A DNA stretch of 64,000 nucleotides from Vagococcus allomyrinae. Its GTDB lineage: Bacteria > Bacillota > Bacilli > Lactobacillales > Vagococcaceae. Within the stretch, counting starts at the first letter, position 1; every line of letters begins with the position of its first letter. Positions 53,104 to 62,416 of the stretch are shown in pieces. The stretch lies in assembly GCF_017829975.1 (NCBI RefSeq), contig NZ_JAEEGA010000009.1, forward strand, positions 124,001 to 188,000. The letters run 5' to 3'. Under the pieces are notes generated by a model. That model saw only the letters and a program-made list of their open reading frames with translations. It did not search any database and had not been told where the DNA came from. The position numbers and the translations under genes are program-made.

Positions 53104-53926
53104 ACCGGAAGAAAGCGTCATTCGCAAAAAAGATCTCGTTCGTTCATGGTTGATTTGGGAAAACTTGCCTCAGACCTGCTACAACTACGAACGGATGATG
53201 GGACAGGCTGTCGCCCACGTTTTTGTTCCTATTGCGAAACGTCTGTATCACGACGAACCCGAAAAGAAGAAAGCCATGATGAAACGGGAAATCGAATTTT
53301 TTAATGTCCATATTGAATTTGGTTCGTGTATCATTGGCATGATTATCGCCTTAGAGGAGCAAAAAGCCAAAGGCAAAGAAATACCCGATGAATTTATTAC
53401 TAGCTTAAAAACCTCTCTGATGGGGCCTTTATCAGGCATCGGCGATACCATTTTCCAAGGTGTATTAATTCCTATTTTGTTGGCAATCTGCATAGACTTA
53501 ACTTTAAAAGGAACGATTTGGGGGTCAATTATTTTCGCTGTCACAATGATTGCCATTGCTTGGAGTATGAGCTACGCCAACTTTATGTTTGGCTATCGAG
53601 CAGGGGCAGAAGCGATTATGGATTTCCTTGAAAAGGGAATTTTAAATAAAATTTTGTTAGGTGCTGAAGTTATGGGATGTATGGTGATGGGAGGCTTGAT
53701 TTCGAACTACGTCAAGATGCACGTGGCTTTGGAAATAGTCAGCTCTACCACAACGTTTAAGATCCAGGAGCAATTCTTGGATAAGGTCATTCCTAATATT
53801 TTACCGTTTGCTTTTACCATGCTAGTCTACTTTTTAATGAAAAAAGGGTGGTCTTCTCTGAAAGTAATTGGAGCGATCATTGTCATCGGGATTATTGGCG
53901 GCTTATTTGGTATTTTAGGCGCCTAA
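53090..53926 (+). CDS. PTS mannose/sorbose-family EIID
   Basis: The 278-residue EIID has the family signature WENLPQTCYNYERMMGQAVAH-like start, HIEFGSCIIGMIIALEEQKA and SLMGPLSGIGDTIFQGVL, with C-terminal membrane helices. It completes the four-protein PTS complex with EIIA, EIIB and EIIC. The start overlaps EIIC with a ribosome binding site AGAGGAGGAAG inside that gene. Confidence 0.94.
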   Translation: MSTNKPEESVIRKKDLVRSWLIWENLPQTCYNYERMMGQAVAHVFVPIAKRLYHDEPEKKKAMMKREIEFFNVHIEFGSCIIGMIIALEEQKAKGKEIPDEFITSLKTSLMGPLSGIGDTIFQGVLIPILLAICIDLTLKGTIWGSIIFAVTMIAIAWSMSYANFMFGYRAGAEAIMDFLEKGILNKILLGAEVMGCMVMGGLISNYVKMHVALEIVSSTTTFKIQEQFLDKVIPNILPFAFTMLVYFLMKKGWSSLKVIGAIIVIGIIGGLFGILGA

Positions 53927-53947
53927 ATTGAGAGAGGAGAACGTAAG

Positions 53948-54991
53948 ATGAAAGCAATTGTCATTACTGACGTGAAAACAATTGAGATTCAAGAATTACC
54001 ACTGCCCGTCATAAGAGCCGACGAGGTATTGGTTAAAATACGGGCTAACGGCCTTTGTACTAACGATGTTCGTGACTATCTAGGAGAGACAAAGTGGTCT
54101 TATCCGCGGGTCGGTGGTCACGAATTTAGTGGGGAGATTGTTGAAGTGGGAGTTGAGGTTAACCCAGCTCATTTTCAGGTAGGAGACCATGTTGTCAAGT
54201 ACATCATCCCGGCTTGTGGCGAATGTCATTATTGCAAAACAGGCAGAGAAAACTTGTGCGTGCACATTTATACCAGCCCTACTTTTAAAAATACGGAAGG
54301 TCTATCTGGTTTTTTCGGAATGGCAGAGTTTATGGCTGTTAAAAGTCAAGATTTATATAAATACCCGCAAGAGCTTTCTTTTATCACCAGTTCCTTTACA
54401 GAACCTTTAGCCTGTGTTGTTAATAGTGTGGAGCGAGCAAAACTGCTTTTAGGACAAGATGTTTTGGTCATGGGGGGCGGTGTGATGGGATTGATGCACG
54501 TTATGTTGGCTAAGCTACAGGGGACCCGTGTTATTTTAAGTGAACCAAATCCAGAGCGTCGCCGCTTAGGCCAACAATTAGGGGCAGATCTTACGTTTGA
54601 CCCAACCGTTGGCGATCCCATTGAATTTCTGAAGGAAAACACCCAAGGAAGAGGGGCAGATGTGGTCTTCAATACAACTGCTCATCCTAAATTGGCCATA
54701 CAGGCCATGGCTTTTACGAGTAGTGGGGGTCAAACCTATCTCTTTAGTTCCATGCATCCCAATGAGTCAGTCTTAACAGATATGGGGGCTCTTCATTCTT
54801 TGGAAAAAGTGGTGACAGGAACAGTCAGTCCAACTATCAGAACTTTTTATCAGGCAGTTCAACTAATTGCCAAAGGGATCGTCGACGTTCAACCACTGTT
54901 GGACCAAACCTTTGACTACCGAGAAGCGGTGGCGGCTTTTGAGTATGCTGCTCGAGCAGAAACATTCAAAACGGTGATAACCTTTGATTAA
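53948..54991 (+). CDS. Zinc-dependent medium-chain dehydrogenase (operon 4)
   Basis: The 347-residue MDR protein has a zinc site CTNDVRDY (with Thr-Asn in place of the common Gly-Thr/Ser), GHEFSGE, structural cysteines CGECHYCKTGRENLC and nucleotide motif VMGGGVMGLMHV. It is likely the alditol- or sugar-phosphate oxidase between PTS uptake and the kinase. It follows EIID by 21 nt. Confidence 0.86.
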   Translation: MKAIVITDVKTIEIQELPLPVIRADEVLVKIRANGLCTNDVRDYLGETKWSYPRVGGHEFSGEIVEVGVEVNPAHFQVGDHVVKYIIPACGECHYCKTGRENLCVHIYTSPTFKNTEGLSGFFGMAEFMAVKSQDLYKYPQELSFITSSFTEPLACVVNSVERAKLLLGQDVLVMGGGVMGLMHVMLAKLQGTRVILSEPNPERRRLGQQLGADLTFDPTVGDPIEFLKENTQGRGADVVFNTTAHPKLAIQAMAFTSSGGQTYLFSSMHPNESVLTDMGALHSLEKVVTGTVSPTIRTFYQAVQLIAKGIVDVQPLLDQTFDYREAVAAFEYAARAETFKTVITFD

Positions 54992-55012
54992 CAGTAAGAG
55001 AGGATGAGTGAC

Positions 55013-56482
55013 ATGCGTCAGAAATACATTGGGATAGATATTGGCACCTCTTCAATTAAATTTGCTGTTGTCACGAATCAACTAAGGTCCCTCTTATCTT
55101 TTCAAAAGGCTTATACATACGTAACACCACGAAAAGGTTGGTCGGAAATTGAGCCGGATCAGTGGATCATCATTGTCATGGAGGGAATAAAAGAGATTCT
55201 CTCCCAATTTCCTCCACAAGAGATTGCTGGAATTGGGCTAACTGGACAAATGCATACGACAGCCTTTATTGATGGAAAAATGCAATCCATTCGACCGGCA
55301 ATTATGTGGAATGATATGCGAACCAAGGAATTGATTCCTCAAATAAAATCTGAGTTAGCCCAAAGTAAACAGACGACCTCATTGGCTAAAATCGTCTCAA
55401 CGGGAAGTCCCTTAGCAAATGTGTTGTGGATGAAGCAAAATGAACCGGAGTCATTTGCTCAATTGAGTCATTTCTTAATCGCGAAAGACTACATTGTGAT
55501 GAAACTAACTGGGGCGATTTCCACCGATCATTGTGACGCTTCCACAACGTCAATGTATGATGTTGAAGCGGAGAGGTGGTCATCAGCGGTCCAAACGTTA
55601 TTTGGGTTAAGCCCCTCACTTTTCCCCCCCATTAATGCCAGTTCTCAATTGGTGGGAAGGTTAACGCCAGCCGTTCAAAAGGAATTAGGCATATCCGTCG
55701 CTATACCTGTAACAGCTGGCACGGGAGATAATGTGGCGGCCGCCTTAGCCTCGGGAAGCTTTGCCAATGAACAACCCTTATTGTCTTTAGGTACATCTGG
55801 TGTTGTGGCAGTTCCAAATAATCGGATGAAGTTAAAACCAGTTGGTAAAAATGTCGTAGTCAAAATTAGGCCTGAAGATCATCAAATTCTCACACAAGGG
55901 ACCGTACAATCAGGTGCTAATACTAATAGCTGGTGGTTGGCAGATATTTTAAAGACCACTGATTATCAATCAGAGCAAAAAGCCATTTCACAAGGAGCTC
56001 TAGGCATCAATAAGGTGATCTTTTTCCCTCATTTGAAAGGGGAAAAAATATTGTTCGCCAATCCCTCACTTCGAGGTGCCTTTGTAGGACTTAGTCTAGA
56101 AACCACTCGAGCAGAAATTTATCAGGCATTGCTTGAAGGGGTTGGCTTTGGTTTAAAGCAGTTATTTGCAGTCATGAAAAATGAAGCCCCACCAGATTAT
56201 TTTACTCTTGTAGGTGGAGGTGCGAAAAGTGAACTGTGGGGACAAATATTGGCTAATATCTTTAATTGCCCGATGAAGCAAGTCAAGGAGTCACAAGATG
56301 CCGTCTATGGAGCAGCTATCCTGGCAATTTTGGGTGTCGAAGGAGAGTTTTTGGCCTATGGAAAGAGCCATGTGATGATAGAACCTACAGAAGCATTAGT
56401 AAAACGATATGAAGTGAGCTATCAACGCTATTTAAAATTAGTTGAGGCCATGCTCTCTTATACAAAGGAGGTAGCACCATGA
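55013..56482 (+). CDS. FGGY-family carbohydrate kinase (xylulokinase-like)
   Basis: The 489-residue ASKHA kinase begins KYIGIDIGTSSIKFAVV (phosphate loop 1), with GIGLTGQMHT and IMWNDMRT. It has the C-terminal LVGGGAKSELWGQILANIF and a FGGY fingerprint region near 360-380. I prefer ATG 55013, 9 nt after AGAGG; ATG 55004 abuts that site. A kinase in addition to a PTS implies a second phosphorylation, giving a bisphosphate for the class II aldolase at 48604. Confidence 0.88.
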   Translation: MRQKYIGIDIGTSSIKFAVVTNQLRSLLSFQKAYTYVTPRKGWSEIEPDQWIIIVMEGIKEILSQFPPQEIAGIGLTGQMHTTAFIDGKMQSIRPAIMWNDMRTKELIPQIKSELAQSKQTTSLAKIVSTGSPLANVLWMKQNEPESFAQLSHFLIAKDYIVMKLTGAISTDHCDASTTSMYDVEAERWSSAVQTLFGLSPSLFPPINASSQLVGRLTPAVQKELGISVAIPVTAGTGDNVAAALASGSFANEQPLLSLGTSGVVAVPNNRMKLKPVGKNVVVKIRPEDHQILTQGTVQSGANTNSWWLADILKTTDYQSEQKAISQGALGINKVIFFPHLKGEKILFANPSLRGAFVGLSLETTRAEIYQALLEGVGFGLKQLFAVMKNEAPPDYFTLVGGGAKSELWGQILANIFNCPMKQVKESQDAVYGAAILAILGVEGEFLAYGKSHVMIEPTEALVKRYEVSYQRYLKLVEAMLSYTKEVAP

Positions 56483-57030
56483 CATCTTGTTTGATTTGCG
56501 ATCGCCCAGTGAGATTTTTTAAGTTCAAATGTCAAAATGGATGTGTCTGTAAAAAGTGTTACGAAGTTGTCAGCCTTAATTTTACACAAATTATTACAGA
56601 TAAAAACGAGGCGGAATTATTGAGGATATACACAGCTGCTCAAGCAGAAGAACATCAAGCGGCTTTCGATATCACGCGTCGAATAAACCAGTTCATTTTA
56701 TTTGATGATCTGCGCCAGTTGATATGTTTACCCAATCATCCCAACTACGCTCATTCAGCCTTAGGGCCAGAATATTATTCTTTATCTGATGTGAAGAACT
56801 GTAAAAAAATAGAAGTGAAAACAAAAAAAGATGACAAGGTTCTGGGAACTATCAAGGTCCTCATCGAATTTGTCGATTCGCAACTTAAGCGGGAAATATG
56901 GTTGTTGAAAAAGCCAATTGCTTGTGACAGCCTTCCCTACCAAACCATGAGAGGCTTAGCTGAGAAAATAGTGCAAGAACTGGCTAACACAAATGAACGA
57001 GTGAAAGAAAGTGACCGTATCGTAAAATAG
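56479..57030 (+). CDS. DUF4428-like zinc-ribbon protein
   Basis: The 183-residue protein opens with a zinc ribbon: TSCLICDRPVRFF, then CQNGCVCKKCYEV, four or more cysteines in two knuckles. The rest is a beta-rich domain (about 70-160). Zinc-ribbon plus beta-sheet proteins of the DUF4428 type occur in Lactobacillales, function unknown. ATG overlaps the kinase stop by 4 nt (ATGA) with GGAGG 7 nt upstream, so it belongs to the PTS operon by coupling. Confidence 0.7.
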   Translation: MTSCLICDRPVRFFKFKCQNGCVCKKCYEVVSLNFTQIITDKNEAELLRIYTAAQAEEHQAAFDITRRINQFILFDDLRQLICLPNHPNYAHSALGPEYYSLSDVKNCKKIEVKTKKDDKVLGTIKVLIEFVDSQLKREIWLLKKPIACDSLPYQTMRGLAEKIVQELANTNERVKESDRIVK

Positions 57031-57071
57031 CTACAGCTTAGTCAGTAGTATGATTAAATTGATTGCTAAAA

Positions 57072-57119
57072 AATACTGAGATAGTCGTCGTTTTTTGATC
57101 ACGATCTCAGTATTTTTTT
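57072..57119 (+). terminator. Terminator of the mannose-type PTS operon
   Basis: AATACTGAGAT (57072-57082) pairs with ATCTCAGTATT (57104-57114), followed by T-rich sequence. Confidence 0.88.
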
Positions 57120-57125
57120 CAAAAG

Positions 57126-57255
57126 AATAGCCCCCAGTCGGTAAACTGGAGGCAGGAGGTTTTTCATGAAAAAAGTTTGTTGGGAGGTGTTTGTTGGTAT
57201 ACTTATATACTAAGCAAATTATTTGAAGAAGCTGTGAAAGAGATTCTATAAAAAG
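57126..57255 (+). repeat. Micro-ORF repeat family, copy 3
   Basis: This copy has hairpin GCCCCCAGT/ACTGGAGGC (57130-57153), AGGAGG, ATGAAAAAAGTTTG and the tail TTTGTTGGTATACTTATATA. It has the same order as 22355-22515 and 25065-25215, and is immediately followed by MITE-like copy 2. Confidence 0.6.
57166..57213 (+). CDS. 15-residue micro-ORF of the MKK repeat family
   Basis: AGGAGG (57154-57159) is 6 nt before ATG 57166. The ORF encodes MKKVCWEVFVGILIY and stops at 57213. It shares MKK and FVGI with the 22422 peptide but has an added Glu. No regulator gene is adjacent here. Confidence 0.35.
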   Translation: MKKVCWEVFVGILIY

Positions 57256-57280
57256 AAGACGAATCGATTAAAAAAAAGTG

Positions 57281-57388
57281 ACTATATATATCATGTTAAA
57301 TAATCAGACCTCAAGAGTGGCACTTTCAGCTTTTTACTAGCCGCAAGTTTAACGGTAAAGAAGGATTATTTAATAGGAACTATCTATA
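57281..57388 (+). mobile_element. MITE-like element, copy 2
   Basis: This is a diverged homologue of the reverse complement of 37218-37327, of similar length (about 108 bp). It shares AAGAGTGG, AAGTTTAACG and ATTTAATAGGAACTAT. The left terminal repeat is degraded to ACTATATATATCATG. Confidence 0.55.
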
Positions 57389-57467
57389 TTGAATAATACG
57401 TGTACTCAGGGCAACTAAGGCAGGCGAAGAATAATGTCGAGAAAATATAGAAACCACTAAAAAGTCT

Positions 57468-57496
57468 TTGACAACGCTTTCGACATATGTTAAATT
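57468..57496 (+). promoter_or_regulatory. Promoter with cre-like site for the beta-glucoside-type PTS operon
   Basis: TTGACA (57468-57473) and TAAATT (57491-57496) have 17-nt spacing. TGACAACGCTTTCG overlaps the -35 and matches the cre consensus at about 12 of 14 positions, so CcpA repression by occlusion is likely. Confidence 0.7.
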
Positions 57497-57533
57497 GTAG
57501 GTAACAAAGGAATTAAATAGTTCGGATTTGTTA

Positions 57534-57600
57534 CGGGTAAAGCTGGCAAGACCTAAAATACAGTGCATATTTAGTGTGCCTTGTATTTTGGGCCTTTTTT
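57534..57600 (+). promoter_or_regulatory. RAT antiterminator site overlapping a terminator (BglG/LicT control)
   Basis: GGATTTGTTACGGG and GGCAAGACCTAAA (57534-57558) match the ribonucleic antiterminator consensus GGATTGTTACTG..GCAGGCAAAACCTAAA. Its 3' part is also the left arm of a terminator: CCTAAAATACA (57552-57562) pairs with TGTATTTTGGG (57582-57592) before a T-run. The LicT-type protein encoded at 60586 should bind and allow read-through. Confidence 0.88.
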
Positions 57601-57685
57601 TGCGCTCAAAAATAGGTTCCTAGTGACTAGTGCTATACGTCCCCCCCCCCCACTTCTAAGAGCTAACACTCAAAGAAAGACAGTA

Positions 57686-57955
57686 GCACTTACCGATAGC
57701 AGAGACTTCATTAACATTACGATCACATCAACTTCTAAGAGCTAAAGCGCTAAGAGTTGAAGGTCGGACCCATTAGTAAAAGGAGGCCCTCTATGGTTAG
57801 TGCTTTAGCCGTTGTTCTAGCATTTTAATGCGTAGAAGCAAGGGACATCGAAGAGCACTTACCAATAGCGGAGTCTACATTAACATTACGATCACATCAA
57901 CTTCTAAGAGCTAAATCGCTAAGAGTTGAAGGTCGGACCCATTAGTAAAAGGAGG
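57686..57955 (+). repeat. Duplicated leader repeat (about 100 bp, two copies) before EIIBCA
   Basis: Copies at 57686-57786 and 57854-57955 share AGCACTTACC, ATTAACATTACGATCACATC and the box GAAGGTCGGACCCATTAG with AAAAGGAGG. The second copy provides the ribosome binding site of the permease gene. The first drives a leader ORF (57793-57828). Between the two lies GTTCTAGCATTTTAATGCG, the same core as the 31340 array. Confidence 0.88.
57793..57828 (+). CDS. 11-residue leader peptide in the PTS leader repeat
   Basis: AAAAGGAGG (57778-57786) is 6 nt before ATG 57793, which encodes MVSALAVVLAF then TAA. The ribosome binding box is identical to that of the permease gene at 57961. Its 3' half is shared with the 31340 repeats. 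Whether it is translated is unknown. Confidence 0.4.
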   Translation: MVSALAVVLAF

Positions 57956-57960
57956 ATATC

Positions 57961-59811
57961 ATGACAAATCGAGAGTTAGCTTTATTAATTTTGAAGGCAA
58001 TTGGTGGTGAAGAAAATATTATTGATTACACTAATTGTGTCACACGTCTGCGATTTAATTTGAAGAACCTTGATGTGGTGGACAAGGAACAAATCGATCG
58101 AACGCCTAGTGTATTAGGGAGTCAATTTAAATCGGGACAGTATCAAGTTATTTTGGGAGGGAAGGTGAGTAATGTTGCTCAGGAATTTGGCAAGCTGGTA
58201 AGCTTGTCGGTGACCACTCAAAAATCGAATCAACCGAAAGAAGGGGTCATGAGTCGTTTAATTAATACCTTATCAGCCATTTTGACGCCAGCCCTACCTC
58301 CTGTTATTGCTGGGGGAATGCTAAAAGGTTTTATGTTTATGTTCGTCAATTTCGGTTGGATTGACGGTGCCAGTGATACAGCAATCTTTTTTAACATGTT
58401 ATCTGACACCATGTTTTACTTTTTCCCTTTTCTTCTAGCCGTTAGTTCAGCAAAACGTTTTAAGACCAATGAATTCATGGCATTGACAATGGCTGGGGTA
58501 TTGATGTATCCCATGGCATTGGCAGATGGACAGTCTTTTATTAAGCTTTTTGGGGTTTTGCCAATTGCTGTAGTGGATTACAGTTCTTCCGTTTTACCGA
58601 TTATTTTATCGGTGTTATTATTAAAATATATCAGTGACTTTTTTAATCGTGTCATTCCAGAAATGGTAAGTATGGTGTTCTCACCGTTGTTTAGCTTAAT
58701 AGTCGCTGCTCCGATAGCGATGTTAGTGTTAGCGCCACTGGGGTATTACATAGGAGAATATGTGGCCATTGGGGTCAAAGCCCTAATTACGTTTTCACCT
58801 TGGTTGGCAGGCTTAATTGTTGGGGCTTCGCGACCAATTCTAGTATTAGGTGGCATGCATCACGCCATGAATCCTATTTTTCAACAGGAACTTGCTAGTT
58901 TTGGTGCCTCTCAATTGAGTGCCATGGTATTGATGAGTACTTTTGCACAAGCCACTGCTGCACTGGTTGCTTATTTTAGAGCCAAAGATTCAGCGGATAA
59001 ACAAATAGCTTTATCTGCTGTGATTCCAGGCTATATCGGCATCACTGAACCAGCTCTCTATGGCGTCCTATCTAAACAGAAAGAGGCCATGTTTGCCGCT
59101 TGTTTAGGGGGAGGAATTGGTGCTGCCGTCACAGCGATGTTGGGGGGACGAGGGTATGCTTTTGTGATGCCAGGGGTTTTGTCCATCCCGTCATTTATGG
59201 GAGCAGGATTTAGTGGTGTGGTCATTGGTCTTATCGTGACGATTGTGGCCACAGTTATACTCTATCTGGCTTTTCAGTTGTTCTTAAAAAAATCAACTGA
59301 TACAGAGACGTCAGCGACGAGTCAAGAGATAACCGTAGAAAAAAAGGAAGCAGCGGTCACGATTGCATCACCAACTGAGGGGCGCATCAGAGAACTTGAA
59401 AGTTTGTCGGATGATACGTTTGGGAAAAGCGTTTTAGGTAAAACACTTGCCATCGAATCGTCTTCAGGAAAGATTGTGGCACCTTTTGATGGAACCGTTC
59501 AAGCATTGTTTCAGACAAAACATGCGATCGGATTAGCATCAAGTAAAGGGGAGGTTGAACTTTTAATACATGTGGGTCTTGATACCGTTCAACTTCAGGG
59601 GGCTCCTTTCGTCAGCCATGTAAGGCAAGGGCAAAAAGTTCAACAAGGTGAACTGCTATTAACATTTGATCAAAAAGCAATCCGTGAAGCCGATTATGAC
59701 GATGTGGTGATTTTAGCAGTAACCAACAGCGATAAACATTTAAGTATTTTAGAGGTACCAACTAATCAAGACATTAGTTCAGGTCAAGCATTATTAAAAA
59801 TAATTCACTAA
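57961..59811 (+). CDS. PTS beta-glucoside-family EIIBCA permease
   Basis: The 616-residue three-domain permease has EIIB (1-85) with phospho-Cys26 in NCVTRLRF and EIIC (about 100-445) with GGMLKGFMFMF, LVLGGMHHAMNPIF and GITEPALYGV. EIIA (about 460-616) follows, with ELLIHVGLDT containing phospho-His537. The domain order and motifs match BglF/BglP-type permeases. Control by a RAT leader and LicT-type protein supports a beta-glucoside-like or related sugar; the neighbouring NagB instead hints at an amino sugar conjugate. Confidence 0.93.
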   Translation: MTNRELALLILKAIGGEENIIDYTNCVTRLRFNLKNLDVVDKEQIDRTPSVLGSQFKSGQYQVILGGKVSNVAQEFGKLVSLSVTTQKSNQPKEGVMSRLINTLSAILTPALPPVIAGGMLKGFMFMFVNFGWIDGASDTAIFFNMLSDTMFYFFPFLLAVSSAKRFKTNEFMALTMAGVLMYPMALADGQSFIKLFGVLPIAVVDYSSSVLPIILSVLLLKYISDFFNRVIPEMVSMVFSPLFSLIVAAPIAMLVLAPLGYYIGEYVAIGVKALITFSPWLAGLIVGASRPILVLGGMHHAMNPIFQQELASFGASQLSAMVLMSTFAQATAALVAYFRAKDSADKQIALSAVIPGYIGITEPALYGVLSKQKEAMFAACLGGGIGAAVTAMLGGRGYAFVMPGVLSIPSFMGAGFSGVVIGLIVTIVATVILYLAFQLFLKKSTDTETSATSQEITVEKKEAAVTIASPTEGRIRELESLSDDTFGKSVLGKTLAIESSSGKIVAPFDGTVQALFQTKHAIGLASSKGEVELLIHVGLDTVQLQGAPFVSHVRQGQKVQQGELLLTFDQKAIREADYDDVVILAVTNSDKHLSILEVPTNQDISSGQALLKIIH

Positions 59812-60549
<738 letters not shown>

Positions 60550-60585
60550 AAAAGTGTGGGTGTTGGTGCTACAGGGGGGATACAG

Positions 60586-61428
60586 ATGTACGTGAAAAAG
60601 AGACTGAATAATAATGTGGTCCAAGTAACCGATCATCAAGGGAACAATCTGATTGTAATGGGGAACGGGATAGGCTATCTGGCCTATCCCGGAGATCGAG
60701 TGAAAGATTCAAAGATTGAACGAACTTATGTCTTAAAAGATGATGGGGAAAGTGACATCAAAAAAATTGCGATGATGATAGACAGTGTGCCACTTTCAGT
60801 TGTTTATACTTGCGAGACTATTTTGAGAGAAGCTGAAAGGCATCTGGAGCAGGCGTTTAGTCTAAGCTTACTGTTTTCCTTGGCCGATCACGTGGATTCT
60901 GCTATTCAGCGAGTGGCCCAAGGAATGGCGATTGTCAATCCATTGCATTGGGATATTAAGGAGCTCTATCCTGAAGAAACGGCTGTGGGGAGGCGGGCAT
61001 TGGAAATTATTGAACAAGAGCAAAATGTCAAGCTTAACAAAGAAGAAGCAACAGCGATTGCGTTGCATTTTCTAGCCCAACAGCAATCCATGCAATCGAT
61101 CGAGCAAGCGCAAAATTTTACAGAAATTATTTCCAAAATGATCGCTATTATTCAATATCATTTTCAGGTGGAAATCGATCAATCGTCGGTTAATTTTTCG
61201 CGTTTTATTACCCATGTTCAATATTTTTTAATTCGTCAGGTAAAAGGACAATCTTCTGGATTTGACGATGACCATTTAATGCGTTTGATTATTCAAAGCT
61301 ATCAAGAAGAGTTCACTTGTTCTGAAAAAATCATGGTGTATTTAAAAGAAATCAAGCAAATGGAACCGACTATTGGGGAGCAAGTCTACTTAACCTTACA
61401 TATCAGGCGATTGATAAGCTCTGACTAG
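60586..61428 (+). CDS. BglG/LicT-type transcriptional antiterminator
   Basis: The 280-residue RNA-binding regulator has an N-terminal CAT RNA-binding domain (1-55, MYVKKRLNNNVVQV, VMGNGIGYLAYPGD) and two PRD domains (about 65-170 and 172-280) with phosphorylatable histidines such as HVDSAIQRV and HFLAQQQS. I use ATG 60586 after GGGGGGA. The RAT/terminator at 57534-57600 is its evident target, giving substrate-induced read-through into its own operon. Confidence 0.95.
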   Translation: MYVKKRLNNNVVQVTDHQGNNLIVMGNGIGYLAYPGDRVKDSKIERTYVLKDDGESDIKKIAMMIDSVPLSVVYTCETILREAERHLEQAFSLSLLFSLADHVDSAIQRVAQGMAIVNPLHWDIKELYPEETAVGRRALEIIEQEQNVKLNKEEATAIALHFLAQQQSMQSIEQAQNFTEIISKMIAIIQYHFQVEIDQSSVNFSRFITHVQYFLIRQVKGQSSGFDDDHLMRLIIQSYQEEFTCSEKIMVYLKEIKQMEPTIGEQVYLTLHIRRLISSD

Positions 61429-61452
61429 GAAAGGCAATGTATCTGTGTAAAA

Positions 61453-61492
61453 GAAAGAAGAGTTATCAATTTGCCTTGATAACTCTTCTTTC
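61453..61492. terminator. Long perfect hairpin after the antiterminator gene
   Basis: A 17-bp stem starts GAAAGAAGAG (61453) and ends CTCTTCTTTC (61492) with a 6-nt loop. It is a probable operon terminator. Confidence 0.8.
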
Positions 61493-61614
61493 AGTGTGCT
61501 GTTTAACTAAAGACAAGGCGGTTTACAGTAAAAATAGACTCATAAGTGTTAGAAAGATAAAAAGAATCGGTTAGCTGTTATAATTGAAGGCAGGACGGGA
61601 GAGGAGCAAGCAAG

Positions 61615-62028
61615 ATGACAACAGAGATAATTGATCAAGGCCCTTTTTTTCACGGGACAAAAGCCCAGTTAAAGGTGGGCGAAGAGTTGACGCCTAAGTA
61701 CCATTCAAATTTCGAAACGGGAAGAATTTCTAACTATGTGTACTTCACAGGCACATTGGAAGCAGCCAAATGGGGAGCAGAACTAGCCGTAGGAGATGGG
61801 GCAGAGCGTATCTATGTAGTGGAGCCTTTGGGTGAATTTGAGAATGATCCCAACTTGACAGATAAACGATTTCCCGGCAACCCGACGCGTTCTTTTCGGA
61901 GTCAGAAACCATTGAAAATTGTTGCCGAGCTTGCTACTTGGGAGAGGCATTCTGATGAGGTTATCAATCAAATGCTTGCTAATCTGGAGCAGTTGCGAAA
62001 AGCGGGAACTGCGGAAATATTGGATTAA
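61615..62028 (+). CDS. arr: Rifampin ADP-ribosyltransferase
   Basis: This 137-residue enzyme inactivates rifamycins by transferring ADP-ribose from NAD+. The Arr signature is present throughout: FFHGTKAQLKVGEELTP, NYVYFTGTLEAAKWGAELA, ERIYVVEPLGEFENDPNLTD and FPGNPTRSFRS. Length is standard (about 140 residues). It is monocistronic, with GGAGAGGAGC upstream of ATG and a terminator downstream; no mobile element flanks it, so it looks chromosomally resident. Rifampin resistance is expected but unproven. Confidence 0.95.
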   Translation: MTTEIIDQGPFFHGTKAQLKVGEELTPKYHSNFETGRISNYVYFTGTLEAAKWGAELAVGDGAERIYVVEPLGEFENDPNLTDKRFPGNPTRSFRSQKPLKIVAELATWERHSDEVINQMLANLEQLRKAGTAEILD

Positions 62029-62081
62029 ATTCTCTACTTAAACTGATTTTTTTTAGTATAGACGATCATTAATTTAAAAAG

Positions 62082-62123
62082 ACTACTTTGCTGATGATAA
62101 ATCTAACGTAAAGTAGTTTTTTT
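62082..62123 (+). terminator. arr terminator
   Basis: ACTACTTT (62082-62089) pairs with AAAGTAGT (62110-62117), followed by T-run. Confidence 0.8.
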
Positions 62124-62416
62124 GTTGTGTGGTAAATAGCAATTAGGGCAATGTAAAGATCTCGCCCTTTCTGTTTTCCTTTTTTTATTCAAAAAATGTA
62201 GAGCTAAGCTCTATTTTAGTTTATAATTATTGTAAATTAAAATGGCAACAGAGTAGAAAGTCTTTTTTGAAATATTACAATATATTCAAAACGCGGTAGT
62301 TGTTGCCTTCTCTCAGGAACAAAGAAATATTCAGAGGCTTGTTACGAACTATTATCGGAAACCATTAATCAGTTAAGTGGATGGAATCTTATCAAAATAT
62401 GAGGAGGTAACAATAA
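62124..62416. other. Intergenic region before the toroid-fold gene
   Basis: No gene is seen. It contains the palindrome TAGAGCTAAGCTCTA near 62200 and A/T-rich sequence with a possible TATAAT-like TATAAT/ATTATT cluster near 62221. GAGGAGG at about 62401 is the next gene's ribosome binding site. Confidence 0.4.

Noticed and set aside
57380-57568. 62-codon minus-strand frame
   Set aside because: It runs antisense across the promoter and RAT/terminator leader, which explain the sequence better.
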